From: Chromobotia macracanthus | Taxonomy: Eukaryota > Chordata > Actinopteri > Cypriniformes > Botiidae | Length of the DNA: 64,000 nucleotides | Direction: 5' to 3' | Assembly: GCA_036877525.1 (NCBI GenBank) | Contig: JAZGTH010000040.1 | Coordinates: 124,001-188,000 of the forward strand | Shown: positions 22,440 to 34,062 of the stretch, piece by piece | Layout of the letters: each line of letters begins with the position of its first letter | Position numbering within the stretch: the first letter of the stretch is position 1 | Made by a program: the position numbers and the translations under genes | The notes under the pieces: model-generated | Seen by the model: the letters and a program-made list of their open reading frames with translations, nothing else | The model's database searches: none | Told to the model about the DNA's origin: nothing

Positions 22440-22619
22440 GGACATGTGGCTTTTTGGCCCGCCAAAGCAGCTGTGGGTCTGTTGCTCAATGTGTTAGGAG
22501 ACACTGGCATTTTTATCCTTAAGAGAGGGCTGTCTCTCGTTTGTCTTCAGAGACAAACAGGCCGTTTAACGAAGTGAAATGGCAGTCACATTTTAAATGT
22601 AGTGTAAAAGACAAAAGTG

Positions 22620-22693
22620 TGCCCCGTGTGAGGCTCGAACTCACGACCTTCAGATTATGAGACTGACGCGCTGCCTAACTGCGCCAACGAGGC
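22620..22693 (-). tRNA. tRNA-Met elongator (CAT)
   Basis: Intact. Confidence 0.95.
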
Positions 22694-23350
22694 AAGCTGG
22701 GCGTGTGGCTCGCCCACTAGTGCCTGGGCCTGCACTTCTGACAGTGCGTCGCCTGTGCTCAGAAGCTTCTTGTCCATTGTCAGGCAAGTACATCGGCAGC
22801 GCTGCCTAAGAACCCGGCCCTAATATGCTTCCCTGGATCAAATGTCACAAGACCTGCTGCTTTTGGCAGGAAATAGGAAGTTCAGACAGCTACAGACTAT
22901 CTAGAGCACATCACCACACCATCGAACATGATGGAGAGAGCCAAGGAAGTCTGAAGGCGTGGATTCCATTTGCACTTCTGACAATGCTGCTGTTGTGCTT
23001 TTCCATTGTCAGACTGTTAGATTTGCAGCCTTAAAATGAACCCTTGTATTAGAAAGTACAGACAGCTGCAAAATAGCTGGATCACATCATCACACACTGA
23101 ACATGAAGCTGTTTGTTTGCATCTTTTGGTGGCGGTTTTGGTACGTCGGTGGTATTCAATTCACTTAGCCATTTCATGTTGCTGTAGTGTTGTTTGTCAG
23201 CCATTTTGGATTTTCTGAAAAGGGCATGCCGTGAGCTTTTAAATACATCTCCATATTTTTTGCGATTGTCTCCACTGAACAAGACAACAGTCGCACATCT
23301 GTGGCTTGAACAGCAAGGGACGTCACGCATCCGAAAGGTAAAACCTTAAC

Positions 23351-23437
23351 TCCTTCGAGCCGGAATCGAACCAGCGACCTAAGGATGGCCATTGACAAAC
23401 CTACAGTCCTCCGCTCTACCATCTGAGCTATCGAAGG
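23351..23437 (-). tRNA. tRNA-Tyr (GTA), with 14-nt intron
   Basis: Intact. Confidence 0.93.
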
Positions 23438-23649
23438 GCAAATGTGGCCTGTGATCTACTTACTTTAAAATTGAGGCAAATTTTGCTATTGACGTATTGC
23501 TTAACAAAGTGTACATTCTCTAATTCTAAACAGGCCTATGCTTATGCAAAGCAAAAAATAAAGAGATAGTCATAACATAATAATCAAAGTAACAATGTGT
23601 GTTTTCACTCAGAGTCGTAAAGACTTTTTTAAAACAACAGAAAAGCGTG

Positions 23650-23682
23650 GGCCGCGAATCCTAGCCACTAGACCACCAGGGA
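23650..23682 (-). pseudogene. tRNA-Glu fragment (5' portion)
   Basis: Unit 9 copy. Confidence 0.8.
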
Positions 23683-24531
23683 GGGCGGTTGCTGGACAGC
23701 TCCCCACAGCGGCTGTGGGTGTCTGGCTCAATGTGTTGGGCATAACAATTAGATGATCATTGTCATTATGTAGCAGGTAACAAACTGTAAAATACAGGAA
23801 AAAATATAGGCTTATGTATACATGCATGTGCATTTATATATGTGTATGTGGTCATCCAGTATGTTAAGCTTACAACATACAATCATTTATCACAGCTAAT
23901 ATATTTATCGAGAGGGTGAAAACAAAAGCACTTGAATGACTTCACAACATGAAACTTGAAAAAACTCAGTGATCAATTAGCATAGGGTTATAAGCATCCA
24001 GCAAACAGAATGTTTCCCTAACGTTTCCATATAGTGCACATTTGGTTGTTTTTATCTCTCGTCAGCTTGAAGCTATGGGAAAGTAACTATGTACCCACTA
24101 TGCTACAGTGAGGGGAAGGCCTGCCCCAAATGCTGTGAAACATTGGCACAGAGCATGGGAACAGATTTAGACCTATCAAACCAGGAGGACCTGAGCGTCT
24201 GGAGTTGAGTTCAAGTCCAAGCTATAAAATTTAATAAATGTGTGCAGGTAATCAAGGAACACCAAAAGACGCAAACAAACAACATCCTTGGTTTTCTCCA
24301 TCTTACTCGGCTGGTGTGATGATGTGATTTAGATAGTCTCTAGCTGTCTACCCCACAGCAGGGTTGTGTGATGTTTGATCCAAGGAGGCGTATTATGGGC
24401 GGGTTTATAGGCAGCGTTGCTGATCTACTTGCCTGACAGTGGACAAGCAGCTACCGAGGGCCCTCAGCACAGGCGAAGCGTTATCTGAAGTGCAGGTCCA
24501 GGCTCTAGTGGGTGAACCACGTTGCGGGCTT

Positions 24532-24605
24532 GCCTCGTTGGCGCAGTTAGGCAGCGCGTCAGTCTCATAATCTGAAGGTCGTGAGTTCGAGCCTCACACG
24601 GGGCA
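24532..24605 (+). tRNA. tRNA-Met elongator (CAT)
   Basis: Intact plus-strand copy. Confidence 0.95.
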
Positions 24606-24791
24606 TTGTTGTGCTTTTCTGATTCACTTAAAAAGTGAAGCGTCCTTTCACTTAACATCGGCCTACAAGCCTGTATCGATCAGGACGTCAAATGAGAGGC
24701 AGCCTCATTGTGAGGAGTAAAACGCTGTTTTCTTCTAACACAATGAGCCAGGCACCCACAGCTCCTGTGAGGGCAGGGCAGTTTCAGGCAT

Positions 24792-24862
24792 TCTCTGGTG
24801 GTCTTGTGGTTAGGATTTTGCGCTTTCACCGCCGTGGCCTGGTTCGAATCCCGGTCAGGGAA
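24792..24862 (+). tRNA. tRNA-Glu-like (TTC), degenerate
   Basis: Same as the copy at 6924. Confidence 0.6.
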
Positions 24863-25261
24863 CGTGCTTTTAACACCCCTCGGCATTATGCGTCCATTTA
24901 AATCGTGCGCATCAGTAATCAATGTTGTCTATACATGATAGATATAGGAATTTATTGGCGTCTCAGAGAACCAAAGTTGACAATCATTACACAATGTTCC
25001 CTTCAAGGATCATGCTTTTCTGTTGGATTCACAAAGTCTTTTGGACACTTAACTCACATTAGTCATATCAATGACATCAGCCCACCACACCAAACATATT
25101 TCCCATCTTTGATGTAAATCTTCAGTGACTTGGCATGATGTCCATCAAGTTGGTGACAATCACATGAAATCTTTAGGAGTATTTAAATGTTCACACCATG
25201 CCCTTTTCAGAAAATCCACAATGACTGACAAACAACCAGGTAGGAGAAATAAAACACACAA

Positions 25262-25385
25262 CGAGCCAGCCAGGAGTCAAACCTAGAATCGTCTGATCCA
25301 TAGGCAGATGCGTTATCCATTGTGCAATGGATAACGTGTCTGACTACAGATCGAAAGATTCTAGGTTTGACTCCTCGCTGGCTCG
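25262..25385. pseudogene. tRNA-Arg hairpin pair
   Basis: Unit 9 copy, same 124-bp length. Confidence 0.8.
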
Positions 25386-25738
25386 TTGGGTGATTTATTT
25401 CTCTTAGCCATTTCATGCCATTGGCGGCGGCTGCTGTATGGTTGTTTGTCAGCCATTTTGGATTTTGTGAAAACTTTTAAATCCTCCTCCTACATATTTT
25501 ATGTGATTGTCATCAAACTCAGTGAACATCATGCCAAGACACTGAAGATTTACATCAAACTTGGGAAGTATGTTTGGAAGATTTTCTCCTTCTTCTTTGA
25601 TGGCATGATCCTGCTAGACTTCTTGTCTTGGTTAGATTCTTAGTCGGGGGCACTTCTTAGACTTCCCATAGCCGAAGCTCACACATCTGTGGCTTTAACA
25701 GCAAGGAACATCACGCTTTCAACAGGTAAAACGTAAAT

Positions 25739-25825
25739 TCCTTCGATCCGGAATCACATCAGCGACCTCAGGATGGCCAATGATAAACCTACAGTCCTCC
25801 GGTGTACCATCTGAGCCATCGAAGG
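25739..25825 (-). pseudogene. tRNA-Tyr pseudogene
   Basis: L-unit form. Confidence 0.85.
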
Positions 25826-26296
25826 TCTGGCACGTTGCATATTCTACTGTGCAAAGAGTCTGTGTAGGGTTTTATGCGTTTGTAAACGTTTTCTACGCAC
25901 CTCCAGGTTTATAGTGTGCTGATGGCAACTCAATATGAAAACAAACCGATACTCTGCTATTATAATTGAGGTTCTTGGGTAAATGTAAACATTGTGCTTA
26001 ATGTGCTTAAAATAGTGCACATTCTCCAATGCAAAACACACAAATGTTTATGCAAAGCACGAGAATAAATTGGATAGTAAAAACATAATAATCAAAGTAA
26101 CAAAGTACATGTTCACACAGAGCTTTAAAGACTTACTGAATTCAACAGAAAGCATGATTGTTGATGGGACCATTCTGTAATGATGGACACCTTTTGTTTT
26201 CTGAGATATCAGTAAGGTACTGTAGCTATCTGGCAGTTATTAGTATAGACAGTTGCGTTGTATAAAGGGGCACGTGTGTAAGATGTTAAAAGCACA

Positions 26297-26368
26297 TTCC
26301 CTGACCGGGAATCGAACCCGGGCCGCGGCGGTGAGAGCGCCGAATCCTAGCCACTAGACCACCAGGGA
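26297..26368 (-). tRNA. tRNA-Glu (CTC)
   Basis: Intact. Confidence 0.95.
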
Positions 26369-26548
26369 GGACATGTGGCTTTTTGGCCCGCCAAAGCAGC
26401 TGTGGGTCTGTTGCTCAATGTGTTAGGAGACACTGGCATTTTTATCCTTAAGAGAGGGCTGTCTCTCGTTTGTCTTCAGAGACAAACAGGCCGTTTAACG
26501 AAGTGAAATGGCAGTCACATTTTAAATGTAGTGTAAAACACAAAAGTG

Positions 26549-26622
26549 TGCCCCGTGTGAGGCTCGAACTCACGACCTTCAGATTATGAGACTGACGCGC
26601 TGCCTAACTGCGCCAACGAGGC
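26549..26622 (-). tRNA. tRNA-Met elongator (CAT)
   Basis: Intact. Confidence 0.95.
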
Positions 26623-27290
26623 AAGCTGGGCGTGTGGCTCGCCCACTAGTGCCTGGGCCTGCACTTCTGACAGTGCGTCCCTTGCTAAGGGCCTGTGCTC
26701 AGAAGCTTCTTGTCCATTGTCAGGCAAGTACATCGGCAGCGCTGCCTAAGAACCCGGCCCTAATATGCTTCCCTGGATCAAATGTCACAAGACCTGCTGC
26801 TTTTGGCAGGAAATAGGAAGTTCAGACAGCTACAGACTATCTAGAGCACATCACCACACCATCGAACATGATGGAGAGAGCCAAGGAAGTCTGAAGGCGT
26901 GGATTCCATTTGCACTTCTGACAATGCTGCTGTTGTGCTTTTCCATTGTCAGACTGTTAGATTTGCAGCCTTAAAATGAACCCTTGTATTAGAAAGTACA
27001 GACAGCTGCAAAATAGCTGGATCACATCATCACACACTGAACATGAAGCTGTTTGTTTGCATCTTTTGGTGGCGGTTTTGGTACGTCGGTGGTATTCAAT
27101 TCACTTAGCCATTTCATGTTGCTGTAGTGTTGTTTGTCAGCCATTTTGGATTTTCTGAAAAGGGCATGCCGTGAGCTTTTAAATACATCTCCATATTTTT
27201 TGCGATTGTCTCCACTGAACAAGACAACAGTCGCACATCTGTGGCTTGAACAGCAAGGGACGTCACGCATCCGAAAGGTAAAACCTTAAC

Positions 27291-27377
27291 TCCTTCGAGC
27301 CGGAATCGAACCAGCGACCTAAGGATGGCCATTGACAAACCTACAGTCCTCCGCTCTACCATCTGAGCTATCGAAGG
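27291..27377 (-). tRNA. tRNA-Tyr (GTA), with 14-nt intron
   Basis: Intact. Confidence 0.93.
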
Positions 27378-27589
27378 GCAAATGTGGCCTGTGATCTACT
27401 TACTTTAAAATTGAGGCAAATTTTGCTATTGACGTATTGCTTAACAAAGTGTACATTCTCTAATTCTAAACAGGCCTATGCTTATGCAAAGCAAAAAATA
27501 AAGAGATAGTCATAACATAATAATCAAAGTAACAATGTGTGTTTTCACTCAGAGTCGTAAAGACTTTTTTAAAACAACAGAAAAGCGTG

Positions 27590-27622
27590 GGCCGCGAATC
27601 CTAGCCACTAGACCACCAGGGA
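27590..27622 (-). pseudogene. tRNA-Glu fragment (5' portion)
   Basis: Unit 10 copy. Confidence 0.8.
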
Positions 27623-28471
27623 GGGCGGTTGCTGGACAGCTCCCCACAGCGGCTGTGGGTGTCTGGCTCAATGTGTTGGGCATAACAATTAGATGATCAT
27701 TGTCATTATGTAGCAGGTAACAAACTGTAAAATACAGGAAAAAATATAGGCTTATGTATACATGCATGTGCATTTATATATGTGTATGTGGTCATCCAGT
27801 ATGTTAAGCTTACAACATACAATCATTTATCACAGCTAATATATTTATCGAGAGGGTGAAAACAAAAGCACTTGAATGACTTCACAACATGAAACTTGAA
27901 AAAACTCAGTGATCAATTAGCATAGGGTTATAAGCATCCAGCAAACAGAATGTTTCCCTAACGTTTCCATATAGTGCACATTTGGTTGTTTTTATCTCTG
28001 CGTCAGCTTGAAGCTATGGGAAAGTAACTATGTACCCACTATGCTACAGTGAGGGAAGGCCTGCCCCAAATGCTGTGAAACATTGGCACAGAGCATGGGA
28101 ACAGATTTAGACCTATCAAACCAGGAGGACCTGAGCGTCTGGAGTTGAGTTCAAGTCCAAGCTATAAAATTTAATAAATGTGTGCAGGTAATCAAGGAAC
28201 ACCAAAAGACGCAAACAAACAACATCCTTGGTTTTCTCCATCTTACTCGGCTGGTGTGATGATGTGATTTAGATAGTCTCTAGCTGTCTACCCCACAGCA
28301 GGGTTGTGTGATGTTTGATCCAAGGAGGCGTATTAAGGGCGGGTTTATAGGCAGCGTTGCTGATCTACTTGCCTGACAGTGGACAAGCAGCTACCGAGGG
28401 CCCTCAGCACAGGCGAAGCGTTATCTGAAGTGCAGGTCCAGGCTCTAGTGGGTGAACCACGTTGCGGGCTT

Positions 28472-28545
28472 GCCTCGTTGGCGCAGTTAGGCAGCGCGTC
28501 AGTCTCATAATCTGAAGGTCGTGAGTTCGAGCCTCACACGGGGCA
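28472..28545 (+). tRNA. tRNA-Met elongator (CAT)
   Basis: Intact plus-strand copy. Confidence 0.95.
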
Positions 28546-28730
28546 TTGTTGTGCTTTTCTGATTCACTTAAAAAGTGAAGCGTCCTTTCACTTAACATCG
28601 GCCTACAAGCCTGTATCGATCAGACGTCAAATGAGAGGCAGCCTCATTGTGAGGAGTAAAACGCTGTTTTCTTCTAACACAATGAGCCAGGCACCCACAG
28701 CTCCTGTGAGGGCAGGGCAGTTTCAGGCAT

Positions 28731-28801
28731 TCTCTGGTGGTCTTGTGGTTAGGATTTTGCGCTTTCACCGCCGTGGCCTGGTTCGAATCCCGGTCAGGGA
28801 A
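28731..28801 (+). tRNA. tRNA-Glu-like (TTC), degenerate
   Basis: Same as the copy at 6924. Confidence 0.6.
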
Positions 28802-29200
28802 CGTGCTTTTAACACCCCTCGGCATTATGCGTCCATTTAAATCGTGCGCATCAGTAATCAATGTTGTCTATACATGATAGATATAGGAATTTATTGGCGT
28901 CTCAGAGAACCAAAGTTGACAATCATTACACAATGTTCCCTTCAAGGATCATGCTTTTCTGTTGGATTCACAAAGTCTTTTGGACACTTAACTCACATTA
29001 GTCATATCAATGACATCAGCCCACCACACCAAACATATTTCCCATCTTTGATGTAAATCTTCAGTGACTTGGCATGATGTCCATCAAGTTGGTGACAATC
29101 ACATGAAATCTTTAGGAGTATTTAAATGTTCACACCATGCCCTTTTCAGAAAATCCACAATGACTGACAAACAACCAGGTAGGAGAAATTAAACACACAA

Positions 29201-29324
29201 CGAGCCAGCCAGGAGTCAAACCTAGAATCGTCTGATCCATAGGCAGATGCGTTATCCATTGTGCAATGGATAACGTGTCTGACTACAGATCGAAAGATTC
29301 TAGGTTTGACTCCTCGCTGGCTCG
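29201..29324. pseudogene. tRNA-Arg hairpin pair
   Basis: Unit 10 copy. Confidence 0.8.
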
Positions 29325-29679
29325 TTGGGTGATTTATTTCTCTTAGCCATTTCATGCCATTGGGCGGCGGCTGCTGTATGGTTGTTTGTCAGCCATTTTG
29401 GATTTTGTGAAAACTTTTAAATCCTCCTCCTACATATTTTATGTGATTGTCATCAAACTCAGTGAACATCATGCCAAGACACTGAAGATTTACATCAAAC
29501 TTGGGAAGTATGTTTGGAAGATTTTCTCCTTCTTCTTTGATGGCATGATCCTGCTAGACTTCTTGTCTTGGTTAGATTCTTAGTCGGGGGGCACTTCTTA
29601 GACTTCCCATAGCCGAAGCTCACACATCTGTGGCTTTAACAGCAAGGAACATCACGCTTTCAACAGGTAAAACGTAAAT

Positions 29680-29766
29680 TCCTTCGATCCGGAATCACAT
29701 CAGCGACCTCAGGATGGCCAATGATAAACCTACAGTCCTCCGGTGTACCATCTGAGCCATCGAAGG
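29680..29766 (-). pseudogene. tRNA-Tyr pseudogene
   Basis: L-unit form. Confidence 0.85.
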
Positions 29767-30237
29767 TCTGGCACGTTGCATATTCTACTGTGCAAAGAGT
29801 CTGTGTAGGGTTTTATGCGTTTGTAAACGTTTTCTACGCACCTCCAGGTTTATAGTGTGCTGATGGCAACTCAATATGAAAACAAACCGATACTCTGCTA
29901 TTATAATTGAGGTTCTTGGGTAAATGTAAACATTGTGCTTAATGTGCTTAAAATAGTGCACATTCTCCAATGCAAAACACACAAATGTTTATGCAAAGCA
30001 CGAGAATAAATTGGATAGTAAAAACATAATAATCAAAGTAACAAAGTACATGTTCACACAGAGCTTTAAAGACTTACTGAATTCAACAGAAAGCATGATT
30101 GTTGATGGGACCATTCTGTAATGATGGACACCTTTTGTTTTCTGAGATATCAGTAAGGTACTGTAGCTATCTGGCAGTTATTAGTATAGACAGTTGCGTT
30201 GTATAAAGGGGCACGTGTGTAAGATGTTAAAAGCACA

Positions 30238-30309
30238 TTCCCTGACCGGGAATCGAACCCGGGCCGCGGCGGTGAGAGCGCCGAATCCTAGCCACTAGAC
30301 CACCAGGGA
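30238..30309 (-). tRNA. tRNA-Glu (CTC)
   Basis: Intact. Confidence 0.95.
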
Positions 30310-30489
30310 GGACATGTGGCTTTTTGGCCCGCCAAAGCAGCTGTGGGTCTGTTGCTCAATGTGTTAGGAGACACTGGCATTTTTATCCTTAAGAGAGGGC
30401 TGTCTCTCGTTTGTCTTCAGAGACAAACAGGCCGTTTAACGAAGTGAAATGGCAGTCACATTTTAAATGTAGTGTAAAACACAAAAGTG

Positions 30490-30563
30490 TGCCCCGTGTG
30501 AGGCTCGAACTCACGACCTTCAGATTATGAGACTGACGCGCTGCCTAACTGCGCCAACGAGGC
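30490..30563 (-). tRNA. tRNA-Met elongator (CAT)
   Basis: Intact. Confidence 0.95.
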
Positions 30564-31220
30564 AAGCTGGGCGTGTGGCTCGCCCACTAGTGCCTGGGCC
30601 TGCACTTCTGACAGTGCGTCGCCTGTGCTCAGAAGCTTCTTGTCCATTGTCAGGCAAGTACATCGGCAGCGCTGCCTAAGAACCCGGCCCTAATATGCTT
30701 CCCTGGATCAAATGTCACAAGACCTGCTGCTTTTGGCAGGAAATAGGAAGTTCAGACAGCTACAGACTATCTAGAGCACATCACCACACCATCGAACATG
30801 ATGGAGAGAGCCAAGGAAGTCTGAAGGCGTGGATTCCATTTGCACTTCTGACAATGCTGCTGTTGTGCTTTTCCATTGTCAGACTGTTAGATTTGCAGCC
30901 TTAAAATGAACCCTTGTATTAGAAAGTACAGACAGCTGCAAAATAGCTGGATCACATCATCACACACTGAACATGAAGCTGTTTGTTTGCATCTTTTGGT
31001 GGCGGTTTTGGTACGTCGGTGGTATTCAATTCACTTAGCCATTTCATGTTGCTGTAGTGTTGTTTGTCAGCCATTTTGGATTTTCTGAAAAGGGCATGCC
31101 GTGAGCTTTTAAATACATCTCCATATTTTTTGCGATTGTCTCCACAGAACAAGACAACAGTCGCACATCTGTGGCTTGAACAGCAAGGGGCGTCACGCAT
31201 CCGAAAGGTAAAACCTTAAC

Positions 31221-31307
31221 TCCTTCGATCCGGAATCACATCAGCGACCTAAGGATGGCCAATGACAAACCTACAGTCCTCCGGTGTACCATCTGAGCCA
31301 TCGAAGG
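31221..31307 (-). pseudogene. tRNA-Tyr pseudogene
   Basis: S-unit form. Confidence 0.85.
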
Positions 31308-31778
31308 TCTGGCACGTTGCCTATTCTACTGTGCAAAGAGTCTGTGTAGGGTTTTATGCGTTTGTAAACGTTTTCTACGCACCTCCAGGTTTATAGTGTG
31401 CTGATGGCAACTCAATATGAAAACAAACCGATACTCTGCTATTATAATTGAGGTTCTTGGGTAAATGTAAACATTGTGCTTAATGTGCTTAAAATAGTGC
31501 ACATTCTCCAATGCAAAACACACAAATGTTTATGCAAAGCACGAGAATAAATTGGATAGTAAAAACATAATAATCAAAGTAACAAAGTACATGTTCACAC
31601 AGAGCTTTAAAGACTTACTGAATTCAACAGAAAGCATGATTGTTGATGGGACCATTCTGTAATGATGGACACCTTTTGTTTTCTGAGATATCAGTAAGGT
31701 ACTGTAGCTATCTGGCAGTTATTAGTATAGACAGTTGCGTTGTATAAAGGGGCACGTGTGTAAGATGTTAAAAGCACA

Positions 31779-31850
31779 TTCCCTGACCGGGAATCGAACC
31801 CGGGCCGCGGCGGTGAGAGCGCCGAATCCTAGCCACTAGACCACCAGGGA
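31779..31850 (-). tRNA. tRNA-Glu (CTC)
   Basis: Intact; the last Glu gene of the array. Confidence 0.95.
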
Positions 31851-32030
31851 GGACATGTGGCTTTTTGGCCCGCCAAAGCAGCTGTGGGTCTGTTGCTCAA
31901 TGTGTTAGGAGACACTGGCATTTTTATCCTTAAGAGAGGGCTGTCTCTCGTTTGTCTTCAGAGACAAACAGGCCGTTTAACGAAGTGAAATGGCAGTCAC
32001 ATTTTAAATGTAGTGTAAAACACAAAAGTG

Positions 32031-32104
32031 TGCCCCGTGTGAGGCTCGAACTCACGACCTTCAGATTATGAGACTGACGCGCTGCCTAACTGCGCCAACG
32101 AGGC
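32031..32104 (-). tRNA. tRNA-Met elongator (CAT)
   Basis: Intact; the last Met gene of the array. Confidence 0.95.
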
Positions 32105-32771
32105 AAGCTGGGCGTGTGGCTCGCCCACTAGTGCCTGGGCCTGCACTTCTGACAGTGGCGCCTTGCTAAGGGCCTGTGCTCAGAAGCTTCTTGTCCATTG
32201 TCAGGCAAGTACATCGGCAGCGCTGCCTAAGAACCCGGCCCTAATATGCTTCCCTGGATCAAATGTCACAAGACCTGCTGCTTTTGGCAGGAAATAGGAA
32301 GTTCAGACAGCTACAGACTATCTAGAGCACATCACCACACCATCGAACATGATGGAGAGAGCCAAGGAAGTCTGAAGGCGTGGATTCCATTTGCACTTCT
32401 GACAATGCTGCTGTTGTGCTTTTCCATTGTCAGACTGTTAGATTTGCAGCCTTAAAATGAACCCTTGTATTAGAAAGTACAGACAGCTGCAAAATAGCTG
32501 GATCACATCATCACACACTGAACATGAAGCTGTTTGTTTGCATCTTTTGGTGGCGGTTTTGGTACGTCGGTGGTATTCAATTCACTTAGCCATTTCATGT
32601 TGCTGTAGTGTTGTTTGTCAGCCATTTTGGATTTTCTGAAAAGGGCATGCCGTGAGCTTTTAAATACATCTCCATATTTTTTGCGATTGTCTCCACTGAA
32701 CAAGACAACAGTCGCACATCTGTGGCTTGAACAGCAAGGGACGTCACGCATCCGAAAGGTAAAACCTTAAC

Positions 32772-32858
32772 TCCTTCGAGCCGGAATCGAACCAGCGACC
32801 TAAGGATGGCCATTGACAAACCTACAGTCCTCCGCTCTACCATCTGAGCTATCGAAGG
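32772..32858 (-). tRNA. tRNA-Tyr (GTA), with 14-nt intron
   Basis: Intact; the last Tyr gene of the array. Confidence 0.93.
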
Positions 32859-33070
32859 GCAAATGTGGCCTGTGATCTACTTACTTTAAAATTGAGGCAA
32901 ATTTTGCTATTGACGTATTGCTTAACAAAGTGTACATTCTCTAATTCTAAACAGGCCTATGCTTATGCAAAGCAAAAAATAAAGAGATAGTCATAACATA
33001 ATAATCAAAGTAACAATGTGTGTTTTCACTCAGAGTCGTAAAGACTTTTTTAAAACAACAGAAAAGCGTG

Positions 33071-33103
33071 GGCCGCGAATCCTAGCCACTAGACCACCAG
33101 GGA
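33071..33103 (-). pseudogene. tRNA-Glu fragment (5' portion)
   Basis: Unit 12 copy. Confidence 0.8.
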
Positions 33104-33464
33104 GGGCGGTTGCTGGACAGCTCCCCACAGCGGCTGTGGGTGTCTGGCTCAATGTGTTGGGCATAGCAATTAGATGATCATTGTCATTATGTAGCAGGTA
33201 ACAAACTGTAAAATACAGGAAAAAATATAGGCTTATGTATACATGCATGTGCATTTATATATGTGTATGTGGTCATCCAGTATGTTAAGCTTACAACATA
33301 CAATCATTTATCACAGCTAATATATTTATCAAGAGGGTGAAAACAAAAGCACTTGAATGACTTCACAACATGAAACTTGAAAAAACTCAGTGATCAATTA
33401 GCATAGGGTTTGCATAGGGTTTGGTATTGAAGAGTAAAAGGAGTTACATGCTGCATGCCAACCT

Positions 33465-33794
33465 ATGATGGTGATTGTTACACTACCTGCAGAAAGCACA
33501 GAGACACCATCACCAGCACAGCCTGCTGTACCATACACCACACAGTGCTACAGGAAGAGAAAGCAGGAAAGGGAGCCGAAGGGCACATTGACAAGAAAAT
33601 ATAAGCGGAAAACTGAAGTTATCCTGTGTAAGAAATGCAACAAGGAAAGGAAACCACCATCTCATCACCAGTGTTTTGGAAACTGGTACTGTGAGGAGAC
33701 TTCAGCTGAACTGGAGGGCTGCACCGCAAACACGTGGCTATGGCAAGAAGAAAACAGCTGGAGGAGGAGCACCTGGATAAACATACCTGGCTAA
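33465..33794 (+). pseudogene. Decayed small ORF with a cysteine-pair motif, probably transposon-derived
   Basis: A 109-codon ORF starting ATGATGGTG. After a Ser/Thr/Pro-rich start it has a basic stretch (RKRKQEREPKGTLTRKYKRK) and then CKKCNKERKPPSHHQCFGNWYC, a Cys-x2-Cys with a later Cys as in a small zinc-binding fold. After CEETSAEL the +1 frame reads W-R-A, then RGYGKKK and a stop, which fits the preceding motif better than the open frame does, so a one-base frameshift is likely. Short basic CxxC modules of this style recur in fish genomes as repeat-borne ORFs, but that is from memory. No function is assigned. Confidence 0.35.
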
Positions 33795-33814
33795 ACCGCA
33801 CAGCACTTTATACT

Positions 33815-33995
33815 TAAAGAGATCGTTTAACCCAAAAATGAAAATTCTTCCATTGTTCACTCGCTCTCATGTTATTTTTATGCCTATATGGCTTTTTTTT
33901 GCCTCTGTGGCACACAAAGATATTTTGAGAGTCATCTCGGTGGTGACATGAGAGTAAATGATAAAAATGTTTTTGGGTGAACTATCCCTTTTAAA
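33815..33995. mobile_element. Short inverted-repeat element (fish MITE-like)
   Basis: Ends are aaagagatcgtttaacccaaaaatg and its approximate inverse tttttgggtgaactatcccttt. Internal phrases (ctcatgttatt, cacacaaagatattttga) belong to the very common cyprinid short inverted-repeat family also seen at 46858, 54901 and 57232. Confidence 0.75.
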
Positions 33996-34007
33996 AACTA
34001 TATTTTT

Positions 34008-34062
34008 CCTGTATTTTACAGTGTAACCTGCTAAATAATGACAATGATCATCTAACTATTAG
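34008..34062 (-). repeat. Inverted fragment of the tRNA array unit
   Basis: Reverse complement of the L-unit phrase around 15168-15228 (atgatcattgtcattatgtagcaggt through aaatacaggaaaaaata), with a few changes. It lies 0.6 kb beyond the array end. Confidence 0.75.

Larger units (their letters stand above)
21069..22619. repeat. Array unit 8 (short)
   Basis: 1551 bp with a damaged Glu(TTC). The Tyr pseudogene has lost one more base. Confidence 0.9.
22620..26548. repeat. Array unit 9 (long)
   Basis: 3929 bp, complete L unit with Glu(CTC). Confidence 0.9.
26549..30489. repeat. Array unit 10 (long)
   Basis: 3941 bp, complete L unit with Glu(CTC). Confidence 0.9.
30490..32030. repeat. Array unit 11 (short)
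   Basis: 1541 bp: Met, Tyr pseudogene, Glu(CTC). Confidence 0.9.
4803..33410. repeat. Tandem tRNA-gene array, 12 units in two length classes
   Basis: The units repeat in head-to-tail order L S S L' L S S S L L S L(truncated), counted from each minus-strand tRNA-Met. S units are 1537-1554 bp and L units are 3873-3941 bp. Every unit carries minus-strand tRNA-Met, a Tyr-type gene or pseudogene, and minus-strand tRNA-Glu. L units add a plus-strand Met-Glu module and a tRNA-Arg hairpin. Units are near identical by eye, with scattered single-base changes and a variable indel after the Met gene. Tandem tRNA arrays are known in teleost genomes. Confidence 0.95.
32031..33410. repeat. Array unit 12 (long, truncated at the right edge)
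   Basis: Runs through Met, intact Tyr and the truncated Glu copy, then stops at the gcatagggtt phrase. An 11-bp direct duplication (33401-33411 and 33412-33422) marks the break into unrelated sequence. Confidence 0.85.

Noticed and set aside
4803..33410. Regular array of repeats and spacers considered as a CRISPR
   Set aside because: Repeats are 1.5-3.9 kb with tRNA genes inside; the genome is eukaryotic and no cas genes are present.
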